From assembly GCA_963769905.1 (NCBI GenBank), contig CAVYNG010000002.1, forward strand, positions 1,612,001 to 1,676,000: a stretch of DNA of 64,000 bases, given 5' to 3'. This DNA is from Bog-756 sp963769905. GTDB lineage: Bacteria > Actinomycetota > Acidimicrobiia > Acidimicrobiales > RAAP-2. Below, piece by piece: positions 43,668-52,230 of this stretch (positions are counted from its first letter, which is position 1; each line of letters begins with the position of its first letter). The notes under the pieces were generated by a model. It had not been told where the DNA came from and searched no databases. It worked only from the letters and a program-made list of their open reading frames with translations. Made by a program: the position numbers and the translations under genes.

Positions 43668-44435
43668 TCAGGTACCGCGGCGACCCGCGCGCTGACGCAA
43701 GGACTGTCGGGCGTGACGAGCTCGCCATGTCCGCCCGGACCGGCTGGCCAGCTCGGCCTGCCGGCGGGCACGCCATCTCGACGGCGAGGTGGCACGCCGA
43801 CGCTCCCTCCCCCCGGTCCGGATCCGGCGATGGCGGCGGTGGGTCGTCGTCTGGGGCGCCTCGGCCACCCGCCACACCTTGACGAACCTCCCGGCGGCGG
43901 TGGCCGCGGTCAGCCCCAGCAGCACCCAGAGCACCGGCATCAAGAGGACAGTCGAGAGGAATCCGGCGCCGAGCAGGATCATCCGCTCGGCCCGCTCCAT
44001 GAGCCCGCCCCTCGCCTCGATGCCGAGCGACTCGGCCTTCGCCCGCTCGTAGGAGACGAGCGTCGTCGCCCCGAGGATCGCAAACGGCAGGAGCGCCGCG
44101 TGGCCGCCCCGACTCGACTCGAGGTACCAGGCCACCCCGCCGAGGATGAGGACGTCGGCCACGCGGTCGGTGACCGAGTCGAAGAAGGCACCTCGTACCG
44201 AAGCGGTGCCCGCGGCCTTGGCCACCGGGCCGTCGAGGAGGTCGTGCAGACCGGTGACGATGAGGAGGATGATCGCGAGGTGGAGGTGGCCGCTCCCGAT
44301 CGCGACGGCAGTGGCGGCGGCCGACACCAATCCGGTAGCGGTCAGCATGTCGGCGGTGATCCCGATCTGGTACAGCTTCCGGCCGACGGGACTCGTGCCC
44401 CGGTCCACCGCGTCGCGCCAGCGACCGTCGAACAT
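43668..44435 (-). CDS. pgsA: CDP-alcohol phosphatidyltransferase, probable phosphatidylinositol-phosphate synthase (PgsA1 type)
   Basis: An integral membrane enzyme (255 residues) joining CDP-diacylglycerol to an inositol phosphate. The family motif is complete: D65, D68-G69, A72, G82, D86 and D90 in HDLLDGPVAKAAG and RGAFFDSVTDRVAD, except that Lys73 replaces the usual Arg. Assignment to inositol rather than glycerol phosphate comes from the PIM neighbours. ATG 44435 has GAGGAG six bases upstream; M at 44441 and 44471 are less likely. The last 60 residues are extremely Arg-rich and unlike the family. This may be a genuine tail or a hidden late frameshift. Confidence 0.87.
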   Translation of the reverse strand: MFDGRWRDAVDRGTSPVGRKLYQIGITADMLTATGLVSAAATAVAIGSGHLHLAIILLIVTGLHDLLDGPVAKAAGTASVRGAFFDSVTDRVADVLILGGVAWYLESSRGGHAALLPFAILGATTLVSYERAKAESLGIEARGGLMERAERMILLGAGFLSTVLLMPVLWVLLGLTAATAAGRFVKVWRVAEAPQTTTHRRHRRIRTGGRERRRATSPSRWRARRQAELASRSGRTWRARHARQSLRQRAGRRGT

Positions 44436-44554
44436 CCACATCTCCTCGAGAGGCTGCCGCCAGCGTACCATCCACCACCTGGGGCAACCGTGTCCGAGGT
44501 GCGAGCCCGTGGCGTCCCGAGCTGCGCGCCCGGGACCCTCGTTCGGCGGGTGGA

Positions 44555-45007
44555 TCAGAGCGTGAGCGGGCGGATCGGGGCGAGTACCAACGCAGGATCG
44601 GACCGCCAGTCGACACCTGGAACGTCGATGTAGAGCTCGACTTCGTTGCCGTCGGGATCGAGGACGTAGATGCTGTGGGTGACCGTGTGATCGCTCGCCC
44701 CGACGATGGTGACACCGGCCTCCTTCAGACCGGCCACCACCTCGCGCAACTCGTCGTCGCTGTCCCCCACTTTGAGACCGAAGTGGTAGAGGCCGAGGCG
44801 TCGGCCGGCCGGCGGCGCGGCAGCACCCTCCCCCACCTCGATGAGGAGGAGCTCGTGGTGGGTCCGGCCCGACGAGAACGCCGCGACCGGCATGCCGGGC
44901 GCCGGGCCGAAGACGGACTTCCAGCCGAGCAGGTCGCCGTAGAACGCAGCCGACCGGTCCACGTCCGACACGTACAGCACCAGATGTCCGAGCTCCTCGA
45001 CCTGCAT
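44555..45007 (-). CDS. VOC/glyoxalase family protein (extradiol dioxygenase-like)
   Basis: A 150-residue single VOC-fold protein with metal-ligand positions in LGHLVLYVSDVDRSAAFYGD (His), GLYHFGLKVGDSDDELREVV (His) and YVLDPDGNEVELYIDVPGV (Glu). Substrate unknown; glyoxalase, ring-cleaving dioxygenase or thiol transferase are all possible. ATG 45007 has GAGGAG six bases upstream. It sits between the HIT gene and pgsA, where mycobacteria have no gene. The 160 bases between it and the HIT gene hold nothing I can recognise. Confidence 0.85.
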   Translation of the reverse strand: MQVEELGHLVLYVSDVDRSAAFYGDLLGWKSVFGPAPGMPVAAFSSGRTHHELLLIEVGEGAAAPPAGRRLGLYHFGLKVGDSDDELREVVAGLKEAGVTIVGASDHTVTHSIYVLDPDGNEVELYIDVPGVDWRSDPALVLAPIRPLTL

Positions 45008-45167
45008 CACCGGCTCCTCTCCGTCGTGGGTCCGCTCAAACCTGTCCGGCACCGTCTCCAGCCGGCGCCGGGTGGTCCTCCTCGTCCCGACAGGTGCAAC
45101 GTCCCGGCCGGACCATCGATTCCGCTTGCGCCAGGCGGGCTTTGCCGAAGGGCGCGAGCTTCCCCGC

Positions 45168-45686
45168 TCAGAACGGCCACACCGAGTGCAGGCGCTCCCA
45201 GGTTGCAGGGAGGCTCTCGGGCAGCACCCGCACCCCGGCAACGGTCGTCATGAAGTTGGTGTCCCCGAACCAGCGGGGCACGGCATGCAGGTGCAGATGG
45301 CGTGGGATCCCGGCTCCGGCGGCGCGGCCGAGGTTCGCCCCGAGGTTGATCCCGTCCGGGTGGAAGGCCGCCTCGAGCGCCTCGGTCGCGCCCTTGGTCG
45401 TCTCCCACATCTCTGCGCCCTCCTCGGCGGTCAGCTCGGAGAGCGAGGGCACGTGGCGGATGGGCACCACCATCAGGTGACCGTTGCTGTAGGGGTACGC
45501 GTTGAGCACGACCAGCGTCGAGGTCCCGACCCAGAGCACCCCGTTGTCCCGGCTCGGCGGCCCACTCGCGGCGATGCGGCAGAAGACGCATTCCGCCGGG
45601 TCGGAGCCGTCGCCGTCGGCCCCGGTGCTCGCCGCCGCGGTGACGTACTCGTTGCGCCACCCGGCCCAGAGGACCTCGAGGCTCAC
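45168..45686 (-). CDS. HIT domain protein (AP4A phosphorylase-like)
   Basis: A 172-residue histidine-triad nucleotide-binding protein. The N-terminal CVFCRIAASGPP, AYPYSNGHLMVVPIRHVPSL and the triad IPRHLHLHAVPRWFGDTNFM are visible. It resembles the HIT protein found between thrS and pgsA in mycobacteria, described as an AP4A phosphorylase. GTG 45686 overlaps the thrS stop (GTGA), fixing the start. Because of the thrS frameshift, this frame reads through from the 5' part of thrS and would appear as a false fusion in automatic annotation. Confidence 0.92.
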   Translation of the reverse strand: MSLEVLWAGWRNEYVTAAASTGADGDGSDPAECVFCRIAASGPPSRDNGVLWVGTSTLVVLNAYPYSNGHLMVVPIRHVPSLSELTAEEGAEMWETTKGATEALEAAFHPDGINLGANLGRAAGAGIPRHLHLHAVPRWFGDTNFMTTVAGVRVLPESLPATWERLHSVWPF

Positions 45687-47675
45687 GGCGAAGGCGAAGG
45701 GGTCACGAGGCGGTTGGCGATCTCGACCTCCAGCATCTCGGTGAAGGTGGTCACCTCGACACCTCGCTCGGGACGCTTGCTCCCCCGGCGGTTGACCCCG
45801 ACGGTCCCGGCCTGGACGTCTTCGTCGCCCACCACGAGGACGTAGGGCACCTTGGCAAGCTTCGCCCGGCGGATCCGCGGATTGATCGGCTCGTCCGCCG
45901 GCTCGACGGTGATCCGCACGCCGACCGCGTGCAGCCGGTCGGCGACCTTTCGCGCGTACTCCTCGTGGTCGTCGCGCACACCGAGCACCCGCACCTGCTC
46001 GGGCGCGAGCCAGGTCGGGAGCGCTCCTGCGTAGTGCTCGAGGAGGATCGCGAAGAAGCGTTCGACCGAGCCGAAGAGCGCGCGGTGGATCATGATCGGC
46101 AGGTGCTTGGCGTTGTCGGCACCGACGTACTCGGCCTCGAAGCGCCGGGGTGTCTGGAAGTCGAGCTGGATCGTCGACATCTGGTGCGCTCTGCCGATCG
46201 CGTCCCGGGCCTGCACCGAGATCTTCGGCCCGTAGAACGCACCGCCTCCCACGTCGAGCACGAGATCGAGGTCCATCGTCAACGCGGCCGACCGCAAGGT
46301 CTCGGTCGCGACCTCCCACTCCTCCTCGGTACCGACCGCCTTCCCCTCCGGGCGGGTGGAGAGCTCGAGGACGAACTCCTCGAGCCCGAAGTCGCGGAGC
46401 AGCGAGAGCACGAAGGCGAGCGTCGAATGGAGCTCGGCTGCCATCTGCTCGCGGCGTACAGAAGATGTGCGCGTCGTCCTGGGTCATGCCGCGCACCCGG
46501 GTCAGCCCGTGGACGACCCCGGACTTCTCGTAGCGGTAGACCGTGCCGAATTCGAAGAGTCGCATCGGGAGCTCGCGGTAGGAGCGTTGCCGGCTCTTGA
46601 AGATCAAGACGTGGAACGGGCAGTTCATCGGCTTGAGGTAGTACTGCTGGCCGCCGTCGAGCTCCATCGGCGGGAACATCCCCTCGGCGAACCAGTCGAG
46701 GTGACCCGAGGTCTCGAAGAGATGGGCCTTGGTGATGTGGGGCGAGGTGACGAACTCGTACCCCGCGGCCACGTGGCGCTGGCGCGAGTAGTCCTCCATG
46801 ATGCGGCGGACGGTCCCGCCCTTCGGATGGAACACGGCGAGGCCGGAGCCGATCTCCTCGGGGAAGGAGAAGAGGTCGAGCTCGGCGCCGAGCCGGCGGT
46901 GGTCCCGTCGCTCCGCCTCCTCCAGTCGGTGGAGGTGCTCGGCGAGCGCCTTCTCCGACTCCCAGGCCGTGCCGTAGATCCTCTGCAGCTGTTCACGCTT
47001 CTCGTCCCCCCGCCAGTACGCGCCCGCCACCCGCATCAGCGCGAAGTGGCCGAGCCGGCTTGTCGTCGGGACGTGAGGACCTCGACAGAGATCGGTGAAG
47101 GTCGGCGAGTTCCAGTACGTCGAGACCTCCGCGGAGGGAGAGTCGCCGGGGGCTGCGTCGACCTCGTCCCCTCCGGCCGCGACCGCTTCGATGATCTCGC
47201 GCTTGAACGGCTGGTCCTCGAAGAGCGTGAGACCCTCGTCGATCGAGTGCTCGTGGCGGATGAAGGGCTGGTCCTCGGCGATGATCTCGCGCATGGTCGC
47301 CGTGATCCGCTCGAGGTCGTCGTCGCTGAAGTGGGCCCCCCCGGGCAGCTCGAAGTCGTAGTAGAAGCCGTCCTCGATCACCGGCCCGATGGCGAACTTG
47401 GCGCCGGGCCAGAGTCGCAGGACCGCTTGCGCCAGCACATGGGCGGTGGAATGGCGGATGACCTCGCGCCCGGCCGGCGACTCGACGGTGACCACGCTCA
47501 CCTCCGCGCCGTCGGGCAGCGGAGACGCGAGGTCGACCGCGACCCCGTCGAGAGTGGCGGCCACGGCTGCGGCGGCAAGTCGCGGGCCGATCGTGGCGGC
47601 CAGCTCCCCGGCGGTCGTCCCCTCGTCGAACTCCCGGGTCGAGCCATCGGGAAGTCGGACGGTGACCGATGCCAT
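45683..47675 (-). CDS. thrS: threonyl-tRNA synthetase, one frameshift
   Basis: ThrRS. The 5' part (47675 to about 46453) has the TGS domain (MASVTVRLPDGSTREFDEGT), the editing domain RHSTAHVLAQAVLRLWPGA and the class II core (MNCPFHVLIFKSRQRSYREL, FEFGTVYRYEKSGVVHGLTR, MTQDDAHIFCTP). The frame is then lost. It resumes one frame over (about 46450 to 45683) as EQMAAELHSTLAFVLSLLRD, YGPKISVQARDAIGRAHQM, HLPIMIHRALFGSVERFFAI and the anticodon domain. Deleting one base near 46450-46453 restores CTPEQMAAEL. ATG 47675 has AAAGG eight bases upstream. Confidence 0.93.
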
Positions 47676-47778
47676 GGATGTGCCTTTCGCTCTCGTCGGG
47701 GGTGAGCCGTCGCCGGTGCGGGTGGCCGAGACGCTCGGGCGCCACATGCCCGCTCGAGCCGGCGCGGGATCGACAGCC

Positions 47779-48918
47779 CTACAGGGTAATGCCGAGGAGC
47801 GCCGCGCCCCGGACGACCGATCGACCCGCCGCCGCCTCCCGGTCCAGCGCGGCCAGCGCGCCCGGTGTGTCGAGATCGTCGTCGAGACGGACGCGCACGA
47901 GCTCCAGTCCGGCATCCGAGACTTCCACCCCATCGTCCATGCCGGTCGCAGAGCGACGCCAGGCCTCGAGGCGAGCGGCGGCCCTCGGCATCTCGTCGTC
48001 GGTCCACTCCCAATCGGTCCGGTAGTGGTGGTCGAGAAGCGCGAGGCGCACCGCGGCGGCTTCCCACTCCTTCAACAGATCCCCGACGAACACCAGGTTG
48101 CCGAGGGACTTCGACATCTTCGCCCCGTCGAGCCCGACCATCCCGACGTGCAGCCAGTGGCGGGCGAAGATGGTGCGGGTCACCGACTCGGACTGCGCGG
48201 TCTCGCACTCGTGATGAGGAAAGACGAGGTCGCGACCGCCTCCGTGAATGTCGATCGTCTCCCCGAGCTCGCGGAGCACCATCGCGGAGCACTCGATGTG
48301 CCATCCCGGACGTCCCGGTCCCCACCGCGATTCCCACGACGGCTCGTCGGGCAGGGACGGCTGCCAGAGGACGAAGTCGAGTGGGTGCCGCTTGTTGGGG
48401 TCGTCGGGGTTTCCGCCGTTCTCGCGGGCGAGCGCCAGCATGGTCGCCTCGTCGAGATGGCTCAGCTCCCCGAAGCGGGGAAAGCGCGTCACGTCGAAGT
48501 AGACGCCGCCGCCCGACTGATAGGCGGAGCCGTTCTCGAGGACGATGCCGATCAGGGTCAGGATCTCGGCGATCGCGGAGGTCGCCCGGGGTTCGGACCA
48601 CGCCGGAATGAGCCCGAGCGCGGCCATGTCGGAGTCGAACCTCACGATCTCCTCGGCGGCCAGATCGAGGTAGTGGACACCGAGCTCGCGCGCCTTGCGG
48701 AGGATGTCGTCGTCGACGTCGGTGACGTTGCGAACGAGACGCGTCTCGTGTCCCAGGTCCCGCAGCCGCCGCTGGAGGACGTCGAAGGTCAGGTACACCT
48801 CCGCGTGCCCGAGATGGGCGGCGTCGTAGGGGGTGATGCCGCAGACGTAGATGGTCACGAGCGGACCGACCTCGAGCGGGACGACCGCGCCCCGCCTGGT
48901 GTCGAAGATGCGGATCAC
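47779..48918 (-). CDS. mshC: cysteine:1-D-myo-inosityl 2-amino-2-deoxy-alpha-D-glucopyranoside ligase (mycothiol biosynthesis)
   Basis: MshC joins cysteine to GlcN-inositol, the third step to mycothiol. It is a shortened relative of CysRS: YVCGITPYDAAHLGHAEVYL (C26; HIGH equivalent HLGH at 35-38), LVRNVTDVDDDILRKARELG, GWHIECSAMVLRELGETIDI, HGGGRDLVFPHHECETAQSE and the KMSKS motif AKMSKSLGNLVFV. At 379 residues it is shorter than CysRS and ITPYD is characteristic of MshC. GTG 48918 follows GGTGAGAAG. The 103 bases between mshC and thrS hold no recognisable gene. Confidence 0.93.
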   Translation of the reverse strand: MIRIFDTRRGAVVPLEVGPLVTIYVCGITPYDAAHLGHAEVYLTFDVLQRRLRDLGHETRLVRNVTDVDDDILRKARELGVHYLDLAAEEIVRFDSDMAALGLIPAWSEPRATSAIAEILTLIGIVLENGSAYQSGGGVYFDVTRFPRFGELSHLDEATMLALARENGGNPDDPNKRHPLDFVLWQPSLPDEPSWESRWGPGRPGWHIECSAMVLRELGETIDIHGGGRDLVFPHHECETAQSESVTRTIFARHWLHVGMVGLDGAKMSKSLGNLVFVGDLLKEWEAAAVRLALLDHHYRTDWEWTDDEMPRAAARLEAWRRSATGMDDGVEVSDAGLELVRVRLDDDLDTPGALAALDREAAAGRSVVRGAALLGITL

Positions 48919-48925
48919 CGACTTC

Positions 48926-49585
48926 TCACCTGCCGTCGAGGCCGGTGAGCCGCACTGCAGCGTGCACCTTGTGCCGGAGGTTGACCGTGATCAGCACCGC
49001 GGTGAACGCCTCGATCGCAGCGGCTTGGGCGAGGCTGCCCGCGTCGACGCCACGCAGACCCTCGATGCGGTCCACCAACGAGATCGTCGCGGCCGACGCC
49101 GCGGGGTGATCCGAGCAGACCAGGACGTCGGCCGCGAGCGCGGTGTCGAGCCTCGCCAGCTCGGAGGCGGGCAGATGGTGAAAGGCGGCGGACACTGCAG
49201 AGCCGGGGAGCGCAGCCTGGAGCGTCGCCGCGATCGAGCCGCGAGGCGGCACGAGCGGGTTGAACTCACGACCCTCTCTGACCAAGGCGTTGGCCATCGA
49301 GACGACCACCTTTCCCTCCAGTGGCCCGGCAAGCGGCCCGACCGTCGCGACGGCGGCGTCCCACGGCGTCGCGACGACCACCAGCTCGCAGGACGCGGTG
49401 ACCTCGTTCGACTCCCCCTTGATCACCAGCCTGTGCGTCGGCCAGGCGTCGAGCAGGCTCTCTGCCACCCCATGTGCGCGGTCGGCATCCCTCGAGCCGA
49501 TGACCGGTTCGTCGCCGGCCGCCGCAAGGCGGAGCGCGAGTCCGCGCCCCGCCGGTCCCGTTCCACCGAGGATCCCGATGCGCAC
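48926..49585 (-). CDS. F420-dependent NADP reductase (Fno/NPDR family)
   Basis: A 219-residue Rossmann protein predicted to pass hydride between F420 and NADP. It starts RIGILGGTGPAGRGLALRL with the dinucleotide loop GGTGPAGRG, followed by GDEPVIGSRDADRAHGVAE, VVVATPWDAAVATVGPLAG and VSAAFHHLPASEL, as in F420:NADP oxidoreductases. GTG 49585 begins the conserved sequence; upstream codons in the same frame overlap fabI antisense and look non-coding. It is 7 bases upstream of mshC, so both low-molecular cofactor systems may be cotranscribed. Confidence 0.87.
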   Translation of the reverse strand: MRIGILGGTGPAGRGLALRLAAAGDEPVIGSRDADRAHGVAESLLDAWPTHRLVIKGESNEVTASCELVVVATPWDAAVATVGPLAGPLEGKVVVSMANALVREGREFNPLVPPRGSIAATLQAALPGSAVSAAFHHLPASELARLDTALAADVLVCSDHPAASAATISLVDRIEGLRGVDAGSLAQAAAIEAFTAVLITVNLRHKVHAAVRLTGLDGR

Positions 49586-49648
49586 GACCTCTACCCTTGC
49601 ACAACGATTCCGTACGGCCGCGATGCCCGGCGGTAACCTGCCCACCCG

Positions 49649-50438
49649 ATGGGACTCCTCGACGGCAAGCAGATCCTCGTCACCGGTGTGCTCACCGACG
49701 CGTCCATCGCGTTCGCCGTCGCACGCGCCGCGCGAACGCGAGGGCGCCGAGGTGGTGCTCAGCGGGGCCGGACGTGGGCTCTCCCTCACCAAACGCACTG
49801 CCCGCAAACTTCCGAGCGAGGCAGAGGTCCTCGAGATCGACGTCACCGATCCGGAAAAGGTCGACGCCGCTGCCGAACGTCTGGGCCAGAAGTGGGATCG
49901 CATGGACGGTCTCGTCCATGCGATCGCGTACGCCCCCCCCGAATGCCTCGGCGGAGGGTTGCTCGTCGCAGACTGGGAGCAGGTGCAGGTCGCGTTCCAC
50001 GTCTCCGCCTACTCGTTGAAGGCGCTCGTCGGGGCCTTCCGGCCATTGTTGACCGCGGCCGGATACGACGGCCGACCCGGTGCGTCGGTGGTCGGCCTCG
50101 ACTTCGACGCATCGGTCGCCTGGCCGGCCTACGACTGGATGGGTGTCTCGAAGGCCGCGCTCGAGTCGATCTCGCGCTATCTCGCCCGCGATCTCGGACC
50201 CGACAAGATCCGGGTCAACCTGGTCGCGGCCGGACCGATCAAGACGATGGCCGCGCGGTCCATCCCGGGCTTCCACTCCTTCGAGGACACCTGGGCGGAG
50301 CGTGCGCCCCTCGGGTGGGACGTCCTCGACACCGACGTGGTCGCCGGTGCCTGCCTCGCGATCCTTTCCGACCTGCTTCCGATGACCACCGGCGAGATCC
50401 TCCACGTCGACGGCGGCGCGCACGCGGTCGGCGCGTGA
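49649..50438 (+). CDS. fabI: enoyl-ACP reductase, InhA/FabI type, one frameshift
   Basis: NADH-dependent enoyl-ACP reductase of fatty acid elongation. The first 27 codons (from ATG 49649) give MGLLDGKQILVTGVLTDAS and IAFAVARAA, matching the InhA N-terminus. One extra base near 49729-49733 breaks the frame, which resumes as EREGAEVVLSGAGRGLSL. The later part has LVHAIAYAPPECLGGG, the catalytic Tyr and Lys in YDWMGVSKAALESISRYLA, RVNLVAAGPIKTMAARSI and TGEILHVDGGAHAVGA. TAACCT lies 9 bases before the ATG without a Shine-Dalgarno. It is divergent from the F420 reductase gene. Confidence 0.92.
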
Positions 50439-50454
50439 TCCCGAGACGCGGCCG

Positions 50455-50901
50455 GTGACGGCGAGCGCAACCGAACTCGGCAACCTGATCGCCCGCTACG
50501 CGGAGCTGATCGACGCCGGTGACTTCGACGGGGTGGCCCGGCTACTCGAGGATGCGGCTGTCGGCGGTGACGGCGACGGTCCGCTGCTCAGGAGCCTCGA
50601 CGCGATCCGACAGCTGTTCGTCTCGACCGCGCGTCTCTACCCGGACGGCACTCCCCGCACCAAGCACGTGACCACCAATCTCATCCTCGAGATCGAGGAG
50701 GACGAAGACCGCGCGACCGCTCGCTCCTACTGGACGGTCTTCCAGGCGGCGGATGGCTTCCCGCTGCAGCCGATCCTCGCCGGGCGGTACCACGACCGGT
50801 TCGTCCGCCGCGACGGGGTGTGGGCGTTTGCCGAACGCCGCTACCTGGTGGACCTCGTCGGCGACGTGAGCCACCACATGATCGGCAACCAGCCGACCTG
50901 A
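50455..50901 (+). CDS. SnoaL-like / nuclear transport factor 2 family protein
   Basis: A 148-residue cone-fold protein: ELGNLIARYAELIDAGDFDG, RTKHVTTNLILEIEEDEDRA, AGRYHDRFVRRDGVWAFAER. The family includes dehydratases, isomerases and small subunits of ring hydroxylases, so the activity is open. The GTG at 50455 is 16 bases after the fabI stop, suggesting cotranscription. The next gene, an acyl-CoA dehydrogenase-like flavoprotein, follows after about 93 bases. Confidence 0.82.
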   Translation: MTASATELGNLIARYAELIDAGDFDGVARLLEDAAVGGDGDGPLLRSLDAIRQLFVSTARLYPDGTPRTKHVTTNLILEIEEDEDRATARSYWTVFQAADGFPLQPILAGRYHDRFVRRDGVWAFAERRYLVDLVGDVSHHMIGNQPT

Positions 50902-50994
50902 GCCTTCTTGACCGTGGCGCAAAGCGCCCCTACGGTCCGCCCGGGTACCGCGTCCGGATCACCCTCGTCACCGGTCCACGAGAGGAACGAAGAG

Positions 50995-52173
50995 ATGGCG
51001 AGCACGAGGAGCCTCGACGGTCCGACGAGCGCCGCGAGCCTCCGCGACCTCACCTCGACCGAGTCCGAGCTCTCCGAGCGCAACCGGACACTCACCGATC
51101 GCACAGTCGAGGCGCTCTGGGAGAGCGGACTGATGCAGTGGTTCAACCCGAAGGAGGCGGGAGGCGGCGAGCCCGGCTTCACCGAGATGATCGAGACGTG
51201 GATCGAGCTCGCCTGGCAGGACGGGTCGCTCGGGTGGATCGGGATCGCCAACTTCCCTTCCGCCGCGGCGAGCGCGGCGTACTTCTCCGACGAGGGCTTC
51301 GACGAGGTGTTCACCCGTCACGACAACCGGGTCACCGTCGGCGGCCAGTTCTTCCCGAACGGCCTCGCCGAGATCGTCGACGGCGGGTACCGGCTGACCG
51401 GTGCCTGGAACTTCGGGTCGGGCACCGGCCACTCGCATTACGTGGCGGCCGGGTTCATCCCGACCCGCAACGGCGAGATGGTGGTCGCCGAGAACGGTCT
51501 ACCGCCGCTGATGGTGGCGGTCATCCCCCACGACGAGATCGTCTTCACCGACGGTTGGTTCGTGCAGGGCCTGAAGGGCACCGGGTCCTACGACTACAAC
51601 GTGACCGATCTGTTCGTACCCGAGTCGCGGACCTACGAGCTCTTCTGTCGGACGCCGCAGCGCGGCAGTTCGGCCGCCTTCCGGATGGGACTCATCCCGA
51701 TCACCGCGGCCGGACACGGTTCGTGGGCACTCGGCGTGTCGAAGAGCATGCTCGACGACGTGACCGAACTGGCGACCACCAAGGTCCGCATGGGAGACGA
51801 GGCGACCGTCGCCCACCGTGCCACCTTCCAGCGGGGCCTCTCCCACCACGAGGCGATGTGGAAGGCCGCCCACCTCCTGGTGTCGACCACCTTCTCCGAG
51901 ATCGAAGAGGCGGTCGATGGCGGACAGCCGCTCACACCGTCGATGCGAGCCGACATGAGGGTGGCGGCCGCCTACGCGACCGAGGCGAGCCGGGAGATCG
52001 TCCAATGGGCCCACCTCTCGGGCGGAACGACGGCGATCCGCGAAGGAAGCCGGCTCGAGCGCGCCTTCCGCGACATGTACACGGGGACCCAGCACGTGTT
52101 CATCGGCGAGAAGGCCTACACCGATGCCGCCCGCATCCACATCGGGCTGATCGAGGACCAGTTCGGGTTCTGA
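50995..52173 (+). CDS. acyl-CoA dehydrogenase-fold flavoprotein (HsaA/group D monooxygenase-like)
   Basis: A 392-residue protein of the acyl-CoA dehydrogenase-like superfamily. Conserved parts are ALWESGLMQWFNPKEAGGGE, ELAWQDGSLGWIGIANFP, GGYRLTGAWNFGSGTGHSHY, GTGSYDYNVTDLFVPESRTY and the C-terminal GGTTAIREGSRLERAFRDMY. The missing catalytic-Glu region and the GSGTGHSHY loop favour the flavin monooxygenase (HsaA/HpaB-like) branch over a true dehydrogenase, but this is not certain. ATG 50995 has GAGGAAC upstream. It converges on the aldehyde dehydrogenase gene. Confidence 0.83.
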   Translation: MASTRSLDGPTSAASLRDLTSTESELSERNRTLTDRTVEALWESGLMQWFNPKEAGGGEPGFTEMIETWIELAWQDGSLGWIGIANFPSAAASAAYFSDEGFDEVFTRHDNRVTVGGQFFPNGLAEIVDGGYRLTGAWNFGSGTGHSHYVAAGFIPTRNGEMVVAENGLPPLMVAVIPHDEIVFTDGWFVQGLKGTGSYDYNVTDLFVPESRTYELFCRTPQRGSSAAFRMGLIPITAAGHGSWALGVSKSMLDDVTELATTKVRMGDEATVAHRATFQRGLSHHEAMWKAAHLLVSTTFSEIEEAVDGGQPLTPSMRADMRVAAAYATEASREIVQWAHLSGGTTAIREGSRLERAFRDMYTGTQHVFIGEKAYTDAARIHIGLIEDQFGF

Positions 52174-52182
52174 GAGAGAAAC

Positions 52183-52222
52183 CCGAACGGTTCGGCCCGG
52201 CTTCGGCCCGGCCGCCGCGGCC
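52183..52222. terminator. paired short hairpins between convergent genes
   Basis: CCGAAC-G-GTTCGG (52183-52195) and GGCCGC-C-GCGGCC (52210-52222) lie in the 57-base gap between the flavoprotein stop and the aldehyde dehydrogenase stop. Either could end transcription from both sides. The tight loops mean that one or two inner pairs would not form. Confidence 0.4.
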
Positions 52223-52230
52223 CCGTGCGC

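Noticed and set aside
45168..47675. A genuine ThrRS-HIT fusion protein
   Set aside because: The middle section is a non-conserved arginine-rich reading of thrS. The true thrS C-terminus lies in the other frame and its stop overlaps the HIT start.
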